Shown one piece after another: positions 50,450-60,343 of a DNA stretch of 64,000 nucleotides. This stretch comes from Pelagicoccus sp. SDUM812003 (lineage in GTDB: Bacteria; Verrucomicrobiota; Verrucomicrobiia; Opitutales; Opitutaceae): the NCBI RefSeq assembly GCF_031127815.1, contig NZ_JARXHY010000010.1, positions 124,001 through 188,000 on the forward strand, read 5' to 3'. Both the position numbers and the translations under genes were made by a program. Numbering within the stretch: position 1 is the stretch's first letter; every line of letters starts with the position of its first letter. The notes under the pieces are model-generated. The model saw only the letters and a list, made by a program, of their open reading frames with translations, searched no databases and was not told the DNA's origin.

Positions 50450-50587
50450 TTAAGCGACGGAGAGACGGGCGCGTCCCTTCTTGCGGCGGGCCTTGATGAC
50501 AGCGCGTCCGCCACGCGTGGACATGCGGGCGCGGAAGCCGATCTTGCGGACTCTCTTGAGGCGGTGTGGTCTGAATGTAGGTCTCAT
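50450..50587 (-). CDS. rpmH: 50S ribosomal protein L34
   Basis: A 45-residue, strongly basic protein starting at the ATG at 50587 ([18 protein letters not shown]) and ending GRARLSVA. The [19 protein letters not shown] core identifies L34. The open frame continues upstream to 51112, but that is noncoding extension; L34 is always about 44-46 residues. It is the first gene of the rpmH-rnpA-yidC unit. Confidence 0.97.
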   Translation of the reverse strand: MRPTFRPHRLKRVRKIGFRARMSTRGGRAVIKARRKKGRARLSVA

Positions 50588-50787
50588 GACGTGAAAAATG
50601 GAAAAAGAGGGAGAAAATGGTGAGAGCCCCGCAAGGGTGTCAAGCACCGATCCGGCAGAACAGGACCAGTTTTTGCCAATTTCAACCCTTTTAGCGCGTC
50701 CCCCGCCCCAGATTCGCCCATCAAGCCGGAAACGGATCCCGATCTCGGAGGTCCCTTCGAGAAGGGAGGCGTCCTGGAGGACGAAGT

Positions 50788-50830
50788 TATTTTGAATATT
50801 CAAAATATTAATTGACAGGTATTCAAAATA
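50788..50830 (+). promoter_or_regulatory. AT-rich palindromic operator upstream of the metal-binding protein gene
   Basis: A perfect 20-bp palindrome, TATTTTGAATATTCAAAATA, spans 50788-50807. A second copy of its right half, TATTCAAAATA, is at 50820-50830, 23 nt further, about two helical turns. TTGACA (50812-50817), a good -35 hexamer, lies between them. It is 27-70 nt before the start of the downstream gene, so a repressor binding here could block transcription. The inner TGAA..TTCA pattern resembles sites of ArsR/SmtB-type metal repressors; DtxR/MntR or Fur-family regulators are alternatives. Confidence 0.6.
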
Positions 50831-50857
50831 AGGCAGAGGTCGGGGGAAACGCGTCGT

Positions 50858-51784
50858 ATGAAACGAGTGAAGAAGACTGCATTGATTTTTCTGGGATGGC
50901 TGGCCTTGAGCTGCGTTCCTTTTTCCGTGGCTAAGATCCGGGTGGTGAGCAGCACTGCTCAGATCGGGGATATCGTGAGCAATGTGGCGGGCGATCGGGT
51001 GGAGAGCAGCGCCTTGATGGGGCCGGGGGTGGATCCGCATCTCTATAAAGCGACGGCGCGCGACGTCATCGCCCTGCAGCGAGCGGATTTGATCCTCTAC
51101 AACGGCTTGCATCTAGAGGGGCGTTTGGCGGAGACCTTGTCCAAGATGAGCGCCAAGGGGCGCAGGCTGGTGGCGGTAGCGGAGGCGATCCCGGGGGAGC
51201 GCTTGTTGAAGTCGGCCGCCTACGAGGACGCCTATGATCCGCATGTATGGTTCGATCCACAGCTTTGGGTCATCGTGGTCGACGAGGTGGTGTCGTCGCT
51301 TTGCGCCGCCGATCCGGAAAACGCGGGCTTCTATCGCCAGCAGGGAGCGAGCTATCGATCGAAGGTCGCCGGGCTGGACGCTTGGGCCAAGGCGCAGATC
51401 GAGAAGGTGCCAGCCGGTCGTCGGGTGCTGGTGACCAGTCACGACGCCTACAACTATTTCGGTCGAGCCTTCGGGGTGGAGGTGGTTGGCGTGCAGGGGA
51501 TATCCACGGTGACGGAGGCTGGATTGGCGGACGTCACCAAGACGGTGGATTTCATCAAACGCCGCGGCATTCCGGCGATATTTGTGGAGAGCAGCGTTTC
51601 GCCTGCCACCATCGAGCGCATCAGTCGGGACTCCGGAGCGCGGGTCGGGGGGGAGCTGTATTCCGATGCCTTGGGCGCCCTCGGCGAGATTCACGAGTCC
51701 CCTGATGGGGAGCGTTTCGATGTGGGCACCTACCTCGGCATGTTTCAGTACAATGTCTCCACCATAGTGGAAGCCTTGCGATAG
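50858..51784 (+). CDS. Metal ABC transporter substrate-binding protein (TroA/ZnuA cluster 9)
   Basis: This 308-residue protein has a signal peptide ([19 protein letters not shown]) and the cluster-9 fold. The four expected metal ligands are visible: His in VDPHLY, His in YDPHVWFDP, Glu in IFVESSV and Asp in YSDALG. His-His-Glu-Asp is the set found in manganese- and zinc-type TroA proteins. There is no long His-rich loop as in ZnuA, which favours Mn or Fe/Mn use. The ATPase and permease genes are not adjacent; a phosphatase gene follows. A palindromic operator precedes it. Confidence 0.9.
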   Translation: MKRVKKTALIFLGWLALSCVPFSVAKIRVVSSTAQIGDIVSNVAGDRVESSALMGPGVDPHLYKATARDVIALQRADLILYNGLHLEGRLAETLSKMSAKGRRLVAVAEAIPGERLLKSAAYEDAYDPHVWFDPQLWVIVVDEVVSSLCAADPENAGFYRQQGASYRSKVAGLDAWAKAQIEKVPAGRRVLVTSHDAYNYFGRAFGVEVVGVQGISTVTEAGLADVTKTVDFIKRRGIPAIFVESSVSPATIERISRDSGARVGGELYSDALGALGEIHESPDGERFDVGTYLGMFQYNVSTIVEALR

Positions 51785-51789
51785 GCCTC

Positions 51790-51811
51790 CTCCCTCGCTG
51801 GCGTGAGGGAG
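51790..51811 (+). terminator. Hairpin after the metal-binding protein gene
   Basis: CTCCCTC and GAGGGAG pair around an 8-nt loop, 5 nt after the stop. It lacks a T tract and so may only weakly terminate. Confidence 0.35.
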
Positions 51812-51886
51812 CGAAAATGTTGATGATTCGGCGCGCGAACGAGGTTGATTCGGCGTCCTCGGCTCGATTGGCTGAGGTCAAGGATC

Positions 51887-53515
51887 ATGTCTGCAAACCC
51901 TAGACTTTTCGCCCTCGGTTCCTTCGCCCTTTGCTCCCTGGTGGCCGGTTCCGAGGAAACTCCCGAACGTTGGCTCGCTGAAGGGCGGGCTGCCATCGAG
52001 CGCTCCGCTGAACTTGTGCCGATCGAGCGACCGGCGAAAAACGTCATCTTGGTGGTGGGCGACGGCATGGGCATTTCCACTGTAACCGCTGGACGGATAC
52101 TTGAAGGGCAGATGCGTGGAGAGACCGGGGAGGAGAACTGGCTCTCGTTCGAGCGGTTTCCCTATACCGCCTTGTCGAAAACCTACAACGTGGACCAGCA
52201 GACGCCCGACTCTGCTGGGACCATGACCGCCATGATCACCGGGGCCAAGACGGACGCCGGGGTGCTGTCGGTCGACCAGCGTGTGAGGCGAGGCGACGGT
52301 CCGTCCGCTGGCAATCGGGAGCTCTTCACCTTTCTGGAAAAGGCGGAAATCGCCGGAAAGGCCACCGGCATCGTCACCACCGCCCGAGTGACGCACGCCA
52401 CGCCTGGAGCCTGTTACGCCCACACTCCGGAGCGCAATTGGGAATGCGACGCCAAGGTGCCGCAAGGAGCGGGAGTGGCGGACATCGCCGCTCAGCTGAT
52501 CGAGATGCCGAGCCTTTGGGCGAAGCGCGGGTATGAGCAGGTGGATGGCCCGGAGGTGGTCTTCGGCGGCGGGCGAGCGAACTTTTTCCCGCAGGGGCCG
52601 ATCGATGAGAGGTATTCATCCGAAGGAGACTCCGGACAGCGTCTCGATGGGCGAAACCTTGTCCAGGAGTGGTTGAGCTCGCGGTCGAACGCGGCGTATA
52701 TCCACGATATCGATACGTTCGAGTCTTTGGATGTCGCTAGCGTGGGACACGTTCTTGGTCTGTTCGAAAACTCGCACATGCGGTACGAGGTGGATCGTTC
52801 GACCGATATCGGCGGGGAGCCGTCGCTGGCAGAGATGGCCAGCAAGGCGCTCGACCTATTGGAAAAGGACCAGGACGGATACTTCCTGATGCTCGAGGCG
52901 GGAAGAATCGATCACGGGCATCACGCTGGAAACGCGTATCGAGCGCTTCATGACACGGTGGCTCTGTCGGAAGCTGTCCGTCTGCTTGTGGAAAGGACGA
53001 ATCCGGAGGAGACGCTGATCATCGTGACCGCGGACCACAGCCATGTCTTCACCATGGCTGGCTATCCGGGGCGGGGAAACGACATCCTCGGCATGGTCGC
53101 CGACACCGAGGGGCGTCTTTCGAAGGACTTGCTCGGGCTGCCGTATACGACGGTCGGATACCAGAATGGGCCAGGGTATCTTGGAGCGACTGAAGAGCAG
53201 CCGGAAGGGTTTAAGCGCTACCCGCACGATCCGCATGAGGCGGAGCACAATCACGGCGGTCGGCCGGACCTGCGCGACGCCTGCTCCGATTGGGACAGCA
53301 TCGATGGCTGCGATGGCTGGGCCCAGCGGCATTTGCAGGAATCGGCCTATCCGCTGAACTCCGAGACGCATGGCGGAGAGGATGTGGGCATCTGGGCGAT
53401 CGGCCCATACGCCCACTTGCTCCACGGCACGGTTGAGCAAAACGTGATCTTTCACCTGATGGACTACGCCTCGGCTTGGGAGGTGGACGATCCGTTCGCT
53501 GGGAACCGGAAGTAG
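51887..53515 (+). CDS. Alkaline phosphatase (PhoA superfamily)
   Basis: The ATG at 51887 (MSANPRLFALGSFALCSLVAGSEE) gives 542 residues with a signal peptide. The metal and nucleophile sites of alkaline phosphatases are visible: Asp59 in VVGDGMG, the phosphorylated Ser109 in TPDSAGTMTAMITG, and the metal ligands in EAGRIDHGHHAGN, TADHSHVF and ETHGGEDVGIWA. The DSAG rather than DSAA around the serine sets it slightly apart from E. coli PhoA. It would release phosphate from organic esters in the periplasm, a plausible target of the PhoBR pair, although no Pho box was recognised upstream. Confidence 0.93.
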   Translation: MSANPRLFALGSFALCSLVAGSEETPERWLAEGRAAIERSAELVPIERPAKNVILVVGDGMGISTVTAGRILEGQMRGETGEENWLSFERFPYTALSKTYNVDQQTPDSAGTMTAMITGAKTDAGVLSVDQRVRRGDGPSAGNRELFTFLEKAEIAGKATGIVTTARVTHATPGACYAHTPERNWECDAKVPQGAGVADIAAQLIEMPSLWAKRGYEQVDGPEVVFGGGRANFFPQGPIDERYSSEGDSGQRLDGRNLVQEWLSSRSNAAYIHDIDTFESLDVASVGHVLGLFENSHMRYEVDRSTDIGGEPSLAEMASKALDLLEKDQDGYFLMLEAGRIDHGHHAGNAYRALHDTVALSEAVRLLVERTNPEETLIIVTADHSHVFTMAGYPGRGNDILGMVADTEGRLSKDLLGLPYTTVGYQNGPGYLGATEEQPEGFKRYPHDPHEAEHNHGGRPDLRDACSDWDSIDGCDGWAQRHLQESAYPLNSETHGGEDVGIWAIGPYAHLLHGTVEQNVIFHLMDYASAWEVDDPFAGNRK

Positions 53516-53545
53516 GGAAAACAAGCGCGCCGGGAGCGGGAAAGG

Positions 53546-53563
53546 CGGCGCGTCGCCGTTTTT
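53546..53563 (+). terminator. Probable terminator of the phosphatase gene
   Basis: CGGCG-CGT-CGCCG followed by five T residues, 31 nt beyond the phosphatase stop. The stem is short but GC-only. Confidence 0.55.
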
Positions 53564-53576
53564 GGGGCTCTGTCGC

Positions 53577-53615
53577 TGCCGCAGCGCCAGCGTTTTCCAG
53601 GGTTGCGCTGCGGCA
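53577..53615. repeat. 11-bp inverted repeat upstream of the hybrid kinase
   Basis: TGCCGCAGCGC (53577-53587) and GCGCTGCGGCA (53605-53615) are exact reverse complements separated by 17 nt. Centred about 80 nt before the kinase start, it could be an operator or part of a structured leader. Confidence 0.6.
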
Positions 53616-53677
53616 TCGATTTCGGATGATAGGGGACTGGGATCGCTTCGGCGTTTGATCAAATTTTACCCCTCCTA

Positions 53678-56600
53678 GTGATTCACCGTACCCTCTTGTT
53701 ACTTCTGTCCTTTTGGGGATTGTCGCTCGGCGTGTCCGCCTCGGCTTCGGGGCTGCGTTTCGATAGTCTCAACGCGGCCGGCGGGCTTTCCAACAATTGG
53801 GTACGCTGCTTTTACCAGGACGATTACGGCTTGATCTGGATCGGCACCAGCGACGGCTTGGACCGCTTCGACGGAGAGAGCGTCAGGGTCTACCAGCCGG
53901 AGATTGGCGATTCGGGGCGCAAGCTGAACATCCCGGTTAACGCCATCCTCGGCAAGTCGGAGCGCCAGTTTTGGGTGGCTACCGATGCCGGGCTGTTCGT
54001 CTTCGACCAAGGCAGCGGAGCGTTCACGCTGTTGGAGGCGTTGGGGGGGAAGCCATGTTTGGACTTGATGGAGGATAGCGATGGACTGCTCTGGATCGCT
54101 ACCAGCGATGGACTGTTCACCCTGAACCGAGGGCGGCCAGAGAGCTTGTTCCGCCATGCGGCGGATGGCTCGGATCCGGAAGCCTTGCCGCACCACTACG
54201 TGAACGACCTGCATCAGGATCGACAGGGGCGGATCTGGATCGGCACTAAGAATGGCATTTCCCTTTGGGTGCCTGGCGAGCGGCGTTTCCTTAGCTTCAC
54301 CGCTGGAAGCGAAACGGGGCTGAGGTCGGGCGACGTGCTGGCTATCGAGCAGGATGCCTTGGGCCGTATTTGGCTGGCGACTTCCGGTGGCGGCTTGGAG
54401 CTGATGCGGTTTTCGGACGAGGGCTCCGCCCGTTTCGAGCTTGTGCGAGGGGGCAAGGGGCTGGACCTGATGGTGGATCGGGATCAGGCCCTTTGGGCGG
54501 CTATGGGAGCGGGGGGCGGCTTGCTTCGCATTCCGAATCTGTCGACGAGGGAGGTGGAGGACTTTTCGGTGGAGCGCTACGGCTCGCGCTTGGGCGATCG
54601 CTGGAGTTTGAGCGACGATAGCGTGTTCTGTCTTTTCGAGGATCGGCTGGGCGACATCTGGGTGGGCACCTTCGGCAACGGGGTCAACTACTACTCCAAG
54701 CGAGCCAAGCGTTTTGGTGTGGTGAGAAAAGGCGGTCCGCCAGGCGAATCGATTTCGGAAAACATGGTGAACTGCTTTCTGGAGGATGACGACTATTTCT
54801 GGATCGGTACCATGAGCGGTCTGGAAAGGCAGCGAAAGTCCGACGGGCACTACACGGTTTATCGAAGCGAGCTGCACGATGAGAGTACTTTGGGAGGCGA
54901 TCCCATCTTCGCGCTGCGCAAGGATTCCCAGGGAAACCTTTGGGTGGGCGGATGGATGACGGGCTTGAATCGCTACGACTATGAAACCGATTCCTTCGAG
55001 CGTTTCATGCCCAGCGTGGCCCCCGGCAGCATCGGCGGTTCGATCGTCTTCGACATCGTGGAGGATGCGGAGGGAGCGCTTTGGGTGGCGACCGATGGCG
55101 GTGGATTGATTCGCTTCGACTATCAGGATCGTCGCTTCCAGAGGTACTCTCATGCGCAAGGCGATCCGAGCTCCCTGCGGGACGATTTCCTAAACGACTT
55201 GCTGATCGCTACCGATGGCAGCATGTATGTTTCCACGTACCATTCGATCGAGCGCTTCCATCCGGAAGAGGGCGTGACTGAACGGTTTCTCCATACCGAG
55301 GAGGCCGAAAACGGAAACGCGGGAGGTCAGGTCATGGCCTTGCACGAGGACAGTTCCGGGCGCATCTGGGTGGGCACCAATTCCGGTCTCGAGATACTGG
55401 ATACGGATAGCGGACAGTTTACCGTTTTCACGCAGAAGGACGGTCTTCCCTCCGACAGCATCAAGGCTTTGTTGGAGGACGGAAACGGCGACCTCTGGGT
55501 GTCCACCAGCCGTGGGCTTTCCGTTTTCGTAGGCGCGGTGGCCGATCCCCAGACGGCGCAATTTAGAAATATCAGCGAGAACGAAGGGCTCTCCTCCAAC
55601 CAGTTCAACATACGCGCCGCATACGAAGGATCGGACGGCTTGTTCTATTTTGGAAGTTCCCGGGGATACACCTTCTTCTGGCCGGAGGAGATCGCCTTCA
55701 ACGAAGAGCCTCCGCCAGTGGTGTTCACGGAGTTGAGCTTGCTGGAAACCTCCCCTGACGCGCTCGCCTCCTTTCGTTCGATCGGCGAGGATGTGAATGC
55801 GATCGACGAATTGAGCTTCGACTACGATGCCGCCAGTTTCACCATTGGCTTCGCTGCGTTGAACTATCTCAATCCGAGCGAGAATCGCTATCGGTATAAG
55901 ATGACTGGATACGATAGCGACTGGATCGAAGCCGGCGCTTCGGGTTTCGCGACCTACACCGGTCTGCCTGCAGGTCGGTACACCTTTAGCGCGAGGGGCT
56001 CCAACAACGATGGAGTTTGGTCTGACGAAACCCGCTCGATCCGTCTCCGGGTGCATCCGCCTTGGTGGAACACGGTGTGGTTCCGCACGCTCGCGGGCGC
56101 CGCGTTCCTGGCTTTGACGTTTTTCGCCTATCGGGCGCGATTCGCCTTTTTGCAGCGGCAGCGAGAGGTTTTGGAGAATCGCGTGAAGCGGCGCACGGAG
56201 GACTTGGAGATCGCCAACCGCGAGCTGGGAGCCAAGCAGGCCAAGATCGAAGCTCAGAACGAGGAACTGAAGGATCATCGCGAAGGATTGGAGCGATTGA
56301 TCCGCGAGCGCACGCGAGAGCTGGAGCTGGCCAAGCGGATGGCGGAGGAATCGGATCGCCTCAAGTCGAACTTTCTCATGAACATGAGTCACGAGATCCG
56401 CACCCCGATGAACGCCATCATCGGCTTTTCCTCGCTGCTCAATGACGAGGACCTTTCTCATGAGGAGCGAGAGGAATTTATCGAGGTGATCGCGAACAAC
56501 GGACAGGCCTTGCTGGTCCTGATCGATGACATACTGGACATTTCCCTGATCCAGTCGGATCAGCTTCGTCTTTCGGAAGAGCCGTTTTTCGTGGATGAAA

Positions 56601-57469
56601 TCCTGGTCGAGCTGCGAGACTTGTATCAGATGAAGCAGGACAAGCCGATTCGTATCGAACTATTGGATGCGGATCGGATCGTGGGGCTCTCGTTGGTCGC
56701 AGATCCAGTCCGTTTTCGGCAGGTGATGAACAACCTGCTGAGCAACGCGTACAAGTACACGGACGAGGGGGAGATTCGGTTCCGTTGCGTGGAGCGGGAG
56801 CACGAGCTCTTGTTTGAAGTTTCGGATACGGGGCTTGGGATCAGCGAGCGGGATCAGTCCCGCATCTTTGAAAACTTCTACAAGGTGGATCGGAATAGCT
56901 CTCGCTTGTATCCGGGCACGGGCATCGGCTTGGCCCTTTGTCGAAAGCTGGTCCATAAGATGGGCGGCGAACTCTGGGTCGAGTCGACCCTGGGCGCTGG
57001 TTCGAGCTTCTACTTCACGCTGCCGAAAAAGGATGCGGTCCCGCCCGAAGCCGCTCGGAAGCGCCTGCATGAGCCGCGGGAGTGCGTTCCAGTGGGAGGG
57101 CACGTCCTGGTCGCGGAGGACGACGATACGAACTATCAGCTGGTGGAGTTCTCCTTTCGCAATACCGACATCCAGCTGCATCGAGCAACCACGGGGAAGG
57201 AAGCGGTGGCGCTCGTGGAATCTCAATGGGGGGATCGCTTCAGTCTAGTCCTGATGGACATCAATATGCCGGAAATGGATGGCGTGGAAGCGGGGCGCAT
57301 CATCCGCAAGCTTCGCCCGGAGCTGCCATTGTATGCAGTCACAGCCCACGCGATGTCGGAAGATCGAAAGCGATTTCTCAACGAGGGCTTCGCCGGCGTG
57401 ATGACCAAGCCAGTCAGTGTCGACGCCTTGATCGCGCTCGTGTCGTCACACTGCGATTCGGCCCCCTAG
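53678..57469 (+). CDS. Hybrid two-component sensor with beta-propeller input (Reg_prop-Y_Y_Y-HK-REC)
   Basis: This 1263-residue protein starts at a GTG with a signal peptide ([19 protein letters not shown]). Residues about 30-700 are propeller repeats ([20 protein letters not shown] and many G-x-IW-x-G/A-T variants), followed by a Y_Y_Y domain (about 715-795), one membrane helix (about 803-823) and a coiled coil. Next come a HisKA domain with the phospho-acceptor in [16 protein letters not shown] (about residue 906), an ATPase domain ([20 protein letters not shown]) and a C-terminal receiver with Asp in [13 protein letters not shown] (about residue 1192). Unlike many Bacteroides hybrids it has no AraC output domain, so signal must pass to a separate protein. 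Such propeller sensors typically detect oligosaccharides; the convergent GH5 gene beside it fits that. Confidence 0.95.
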   Translation: MIHRTLLLLLSFWGLSLGVSASASGLRFDSLNAAGGLSNNWVRCFYQDDYGLIWIGTSDGLDRFDGESVRVYQPEIGDSGRKLNIPVNAILGKSERQFWVATDAGLFVFDQGSGAFTLLEALGGKPCLDLMEDSDGLLWIATSDGLFTLNRGRPESLFRHAADGSDPEALPHHYVNDLHQDRQGRIWIGTKNGISLWVPGERRFLSFTAGSETGLRSGDVLAIEQDALGRIWLATSGGGLELMRFSDEGSARFELVRGGKGLDLMVDRDQALWAAMGAGGGLLRIPNLSTREVEDFSVERYGSRLGDRWSLSDDSVFCLFEDRLGDIWVGTFGNGVNYYSKRAKRFGVVRKGGPPGESISENMVNCFLEDDDYFWIGTMSGLERQRKSDGHYTVYRSELHDESTLGGDPIFALRKDSQGNLWVGGWMTGLNRYDYETDSFERFMPSVAPGSIGGSIVFDIVEDAEGALWVATDGGGLIRFDYQDRRFQRYSHAQGDPSSLRDDFLNDLLIATDGSMYVSTYHSIERFHPEEGVTERFLHTEEAENGNAGGQVMALHEDSSGRIWVGTNSGLEILDTDSGQFTVFTQKDGLPSDSIKALLEDGNGDLWVSTSRGLSVFVGAVADPQTAQFRNISENEGLSSNQFNIRAAYEGSDGLFYFGSSRGYTFFWPEEIAFNEEPPPVVFTELSLLETSPDALASFRSIGEDVNAIDELSFDYDAASFTIGFAALNYLNPSENRYRYKMTGYDSDWIEAGASGFATYTGLPAGRYTFSARGSNNDGVWSDETRSIRLRVHPPWWNTVWFRTLAGAAFLALTFFAYRARFAFLQRQREVLENRVKRRTEDLEIANRELGAKQAKIEAQNEELKDHREGLERLIRERTRELELAKRMAEESDRLKSNFLMNMSHEIRTPMNAIIGFSSLLNDEDLSHEEREEFIEVIANNGQALLVLIDDILDISLIQSDQLRLSEEPFFVDEILVELRDLYQMKQDKPIRIELLDADRIVGLSLVADPVRFRQVMNNLLSNAYKYTDEGEIRFRCVEREHELLFEVSDTGLGISERDQSRIFENFYKVDRNSSRLYPGTGIGLALCRKLVHKMGGELWVESTLGAGSSFYFTLPKKDAVPPEAARKRLHEPRECVPVGGHVLVAEDDDTNYQLVEFSFRNTDIQLHRATTGKEAVALVESQWGDRFSLVLMDINMPEMDGVEAGRIIRKLRPELPLYAVTAHAMSEDRKRFLNEGFAGVMTKPVSVDALIALVSSHCDSAP

Positions 57470-57495
57470 AGACCTTCCGGCTCGCGGCGCTAAGG

Positions 57496-58482
57496 CTAGT
57501 CCAACCCGGCCTTTTCGCGAAGGATCTTGCGGGTCGCTTTAGCGGATTCCCTCAGGTCGGATTCCTTCCAGCTGCCCCTGCTGCTGGCTTTCGGAAAGAG
57601 GAACGAGCAGGTTTCGTCCTTGTCGGACACGGACCAGGTGATCCAGCTGATCTTTCGTTCTTCGGCCCAGTCTCGCCAGACTTTCCAGGCGTCGTAGTCC
57701 AAGGGGCCATCGCCCGATGCCTCCATGCCGGCGGATTCGGAAATGAAGATGGGGGCGCCCTTGCTCAGAGCGTAGTCTCCGCGTTCGCGGAGGTACTCTC
57801 CATGCGTCGCCGCGTAGTAGTGCAGCGTGTACATGATATTGGATACGCCTTCGATCTGATTGTCGGCGACGATGTGCAAGTCCTGATCCCAATGGGGATT
57901 GCCGACGAGGATCAGGTTGTCCGGATCGATGGCCCGGATGACGGAGATGACCTCTTCGGCGTACGCCTTGACTTCGGGCCAGGTATCGTGGATCGGCTCG
58001 TTGTAGATTTCGTATATGACGTTTGGATACTTGCCGTAGCGTTCCGCCATATCGGCGAAGAAGGTCTTTGCCAGCTCCAGCTCCAAGTGGTGGCTGTGAA
58101 AGTCGATGATGACGTACACCCCGTTTTCGATCGCTCCGTCGATGACCCTCGAGATGATCTTGACCGCCTTTTCGGGGTGAGCGTTGTAGGTGCGTTTTTT
58201 CTCCTCGAAATGGATGCCCATGGCGGCTCGCACCACGTCTACGCCCCAGTCTTCCTTCAGCCACTTGACCGTGTCCTCGTTGTAGAATCGTGGCCACCAG
58301 TTGTGCCAGCCATAGCTGACCCCGCGCAGGACCACGGGTTCGCCGTGCTCGTTGACCAGTTGCGTGCCGTCGACGCTGAGCGCGGGCACTACGGGCGGAT
58401 CGGTGAGCGCCTGTTGGGTGTTGGTGCAGGATGCCATGAGCAGGGAGAGGGAGAGGAGGGTAGTGATAGCGAGTCGTGTCAT
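57496..58482 (-). CDS. Glycoside hydrolase family 5 (endoglucanase-type) lipoprotein
   Basis: This 328-residue protein has a lipoprotein signal (LSLLMASC, lipidated Cys19) and a GH5 TIM barrel. Family marks are VLRGVSYGWHNWW, VVRAAMGIHF, YVIIDFHSHH, the acid/base glutamate in VIYEIYNEP (about residue 163), NIMYTLHYYAATHG and the nucleophile glutamate in IFISESAG (about residue 248). It would cleave beta-linked glucans or mannans outside the cell or in the periplasm. It is convergent with the hybrid propeller sensor, and a GH1 beta-glucosidase begins 5 kb further on, so a beta-glucan-use theme is plausible. Confidence 0.93.
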   Translation of the reverse strand: MTRLAITTLLSLSLLMASCTNTQQALTDPPVVPALSVDGTQLVNEHGEPVVLRGVSYGWHNWWPRFYNEDTVKWLKEDWGVDVVRAAMGIHFEEKKRTYNAHPEKAVKIISRVIDGAIENGVYVIIDFHSHHLELELAKTFFADMAERYGKYPNVIYEIYNEPIHDTWPEVKAYAEEVISVIRAIDPDNLILVGNPHWDQDLHIVADNQIEGVSNIMYTLHYYAATHGEYLRERGDYALSKGAPIFISESAGMEASGDGPLDYDAWKVWRDWAEERKISWITWSVSDKDETCSFLFPKASSRGSWKESDLRESAKATRKILREKAGLD

Positions 58483-58748
58483 TGAAGGAGCTTAGCTAGC
58501 GAACTCACGAAGAGGGTCAACGTCTGAAGTTTTTTCGGATAAGGATCAGTTTGCCCGAGGATCGAGGTTTGGCATAGAGCGCGTCTCTTCTTTCAAAAGA
58601 GTTTGCGCCCCGGTTTTGCGGCTACTGCTAAAGGGCTCGTTATAAACAACTAGGGAAACTGACGGGGCTTTCGATCGCCCGAAGTCAAAGTCGTTGATTT
58701 TCCGGAGCCCGGTTTGACTCGCGCATTTTTCCCGTAAAGCTGGGGGCC

Positions 58749-60053
58749 GTGGAGAATAGGGGCCCCAGTCAGTCAGCCAAGCAGCCGGAGAGATCGGTTC
58801 CGACCGCATCGGATAACGATTTGCTGACGGCGCTGCTGGAAGGGGCATCGGACTACATCTATTTTAAGGATCGAAACTCCCGTTTCATCCGGGTCAATCG
58901 CTGCATGGCGACCGCCTTTGGTCTGAAGGATCCGCGAGATGCGGAGGGCAAGACGGACTTCGATTTCTTCACTGACGAGCACGCCCAGGCCGCTCGCGAT
59001 GACGAGCTCCGCATCATGGAGACGGGCGTTTCGATGATTGGCAAGGTCGAGCGCGAGACCTGGCCCAACGGCAGTGTCACCTGGGTGTCCTCTTCCAAGA
59101 TCGCGTTGCGCAACGAGGTGGGCAAAATCGTGGGCTTGTTTGGCATCAGCCGCGACATCACTTCCGCGGTGGAGTCCGAGCGCGAGCTGCGGCGCTTGAA
59201 CAAGCTGCTGGTGCAGGCCTCTCGTCAGGCCGGCATGGCGGAGATCGCGACCGGCATGCTGCACAATGTGGGAAACATCCTGAACTCCGCCAACGTGTCG
59301 TGTTCGGTCATTTCGGACACGGTTTCCGGTTCCAAGCTCTCGCGGCTGGGGGACCTGGTCAGGCTGCTTGATCGGCACAAGGATGATCTGCCCGCCTATT
59401 TGAGCGAGGATCCCCGCGGGCAGCGGGTGCCGGAATTCCTAGCCAGCCTCAGCGAGTGTTTGGAGTCGGAGCAGCGAAACGTGCGCGAGGAGCTGCGGCT
59501 GCTGCGCCAGTGCCTGGAGCACATCAAGTTCATCGTCACCTCGCAGCAGGACTACGCATCCGCTCCCAAGGTTCGGGAAGAGGCGTTGCTCAAGGACGTG
59601 ATCGAGGAGGCGGCCCGGATCCATCGCTCGAGCTTCGACCGGCATGAGGTCGCCATCGTGATGGAGTTGGAAGCCATCCCCGAAATGATGATCGATCGTC
59701 ACAAACTGCTCCAAGTGCTGGTGAATCTCATGCAAAATGCAAAGTTCGCATGCATGAAAAAGGGGTCGGATCAAAAGCGTGTCACCTTGCGCTCCCGGCT
59801 GCTGGAAAATGGAAAGGTGGAAATCGAAGTGGAGGACAATGGGATCGGGATCCCCGAGGAGAACCTCACCCGCATCTTCAACTACGGTTTCACCACCCGC
59901 AGCGATGGGCACGGATTCGGTCTGCACACCAGCGCCTTGGATGTGGCGGACATGGGCGGCCGCCTCTCGGTCACCAGTGGCGGCGTCGGTTACGGAGCCT
60001 GTTTCAAGATGCTGCTTCCCTTCTCCAAAGGAGAAGAAGGCGAGAAAAGCTGA
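58749..60053 (+). CDS. PAS-domain sensor histidine kinase with atypical H box
   Basis: The 434-residue frame starts at a GTG. A PAS domain spans about residues 25-140 (LLEGASDYIYFKDRNSRFIRVN, FGISRDIT). The presumed phospho-acceptor lies in MLHNVGNILNS, a variant H box (HN-x-GN-x-LN) that differs from the usual SHE-P-T motif. The ATPase domain is typical (LVNLMQNAKFA, EDNGIGIPEENLTRIFNYGFTT, GHGFGLH). There is no membrane segment, so it is cytoplasmic. No response regulator is adjacent. The 266 nt upstream hold no other gene. Confidence 0.9.
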   Translation: MENRGPSQSAKQPERSVPTASDNDLLTALLEGASDYIYFKDRNSRFIRVNRCMATAFGLKDPRDAEGKTDFDFFTDEHAQAARDDELRIMETGVSMIGKVERETWPNGSVTWVSSSKIALRNEVGKIVGLFGISRDITSAVESERELRRLNKLLVQASRQAGMAEIATGMLHNVGNILNSANVSCSVISDTVSGSKLSRLGDLVRLLDRHKDDLPAYLSEDPRGQRVPEFLASLSECLESEQRNVREELRLLRQCLEHIKFIVTSQQDYASAPKVREEALLKDVIEEAARIHRSSFDRHEVAIVMELEAIPEMMIDRHKLLQVLVNLMQNAKFACMKKGSDQKRVTLRSRLLENGKVEIEVEDNGIGIPEENLTRIFNYGFTTRSDGHGFGLHTSALDVADMGGRLSVTSGGVGYGACFKMLLPFSKGEEGEKS

Positions 60054-60261
60054 TCGCCCTCGCGGGACGCGGAAATTTCGCGCGATCGTTGGACTCTCCG
60101 GCCCGTATCTTCCTACTGCTAAGTTTCTTGGAAGGTCGACCTGCGACGGAGCGACGGGCAAACCCCGCCACCGTTTTTCAACCGTGATACGGGTGGAGAA
60201 GGGGCGGGACATCATGATCGGCGCGGCATTTGCAAGTCGGGTGGCCGAATTCTTCGAACGC

Positions 60262-60301
60262 TCGCTGGCGAATCCCTTGAGGAGAGCCAGCGAAGGGATT
60301 C
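60262..60301. repeat. Two interleaved inverted repeats upstream of dps
   Basis: TCGCTGGC (60262-60269) pairs with GCCAGCGA (60286-60293), and GAATCCCT (60270-60277) pairs with AGGGATTC (60294-60301). The order is A-B-A'-B', a pseudoknot arrangement, but no linker bases exist between A and B or between A' and B', so both stems can hardly form fully at once. Two alternative hairpins of 8 bp each are possible. It lies 43 nt before the dps start. Confidence 0.65.
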
Positions 60302-60343
60302 GATTTCCGCGGTGAGACCAGCCGCCAAAACTAGTTTCAGATT

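Noticed and set aside
50588-51112. N-terminal extension of rpmH to 220 residues
   Set aside because: L34 is always about 45 residues and the extension overlaps the promoter and 5' part of the divergent metal-binding protein gene.
53699-55159. 486-codon antisense frame in the propeller kinase
   Set aside because: The kinase frame has clear repeats and a signal peptide; the antisense frame is a shadow of the repeated G-x-IW-x-G pattern.
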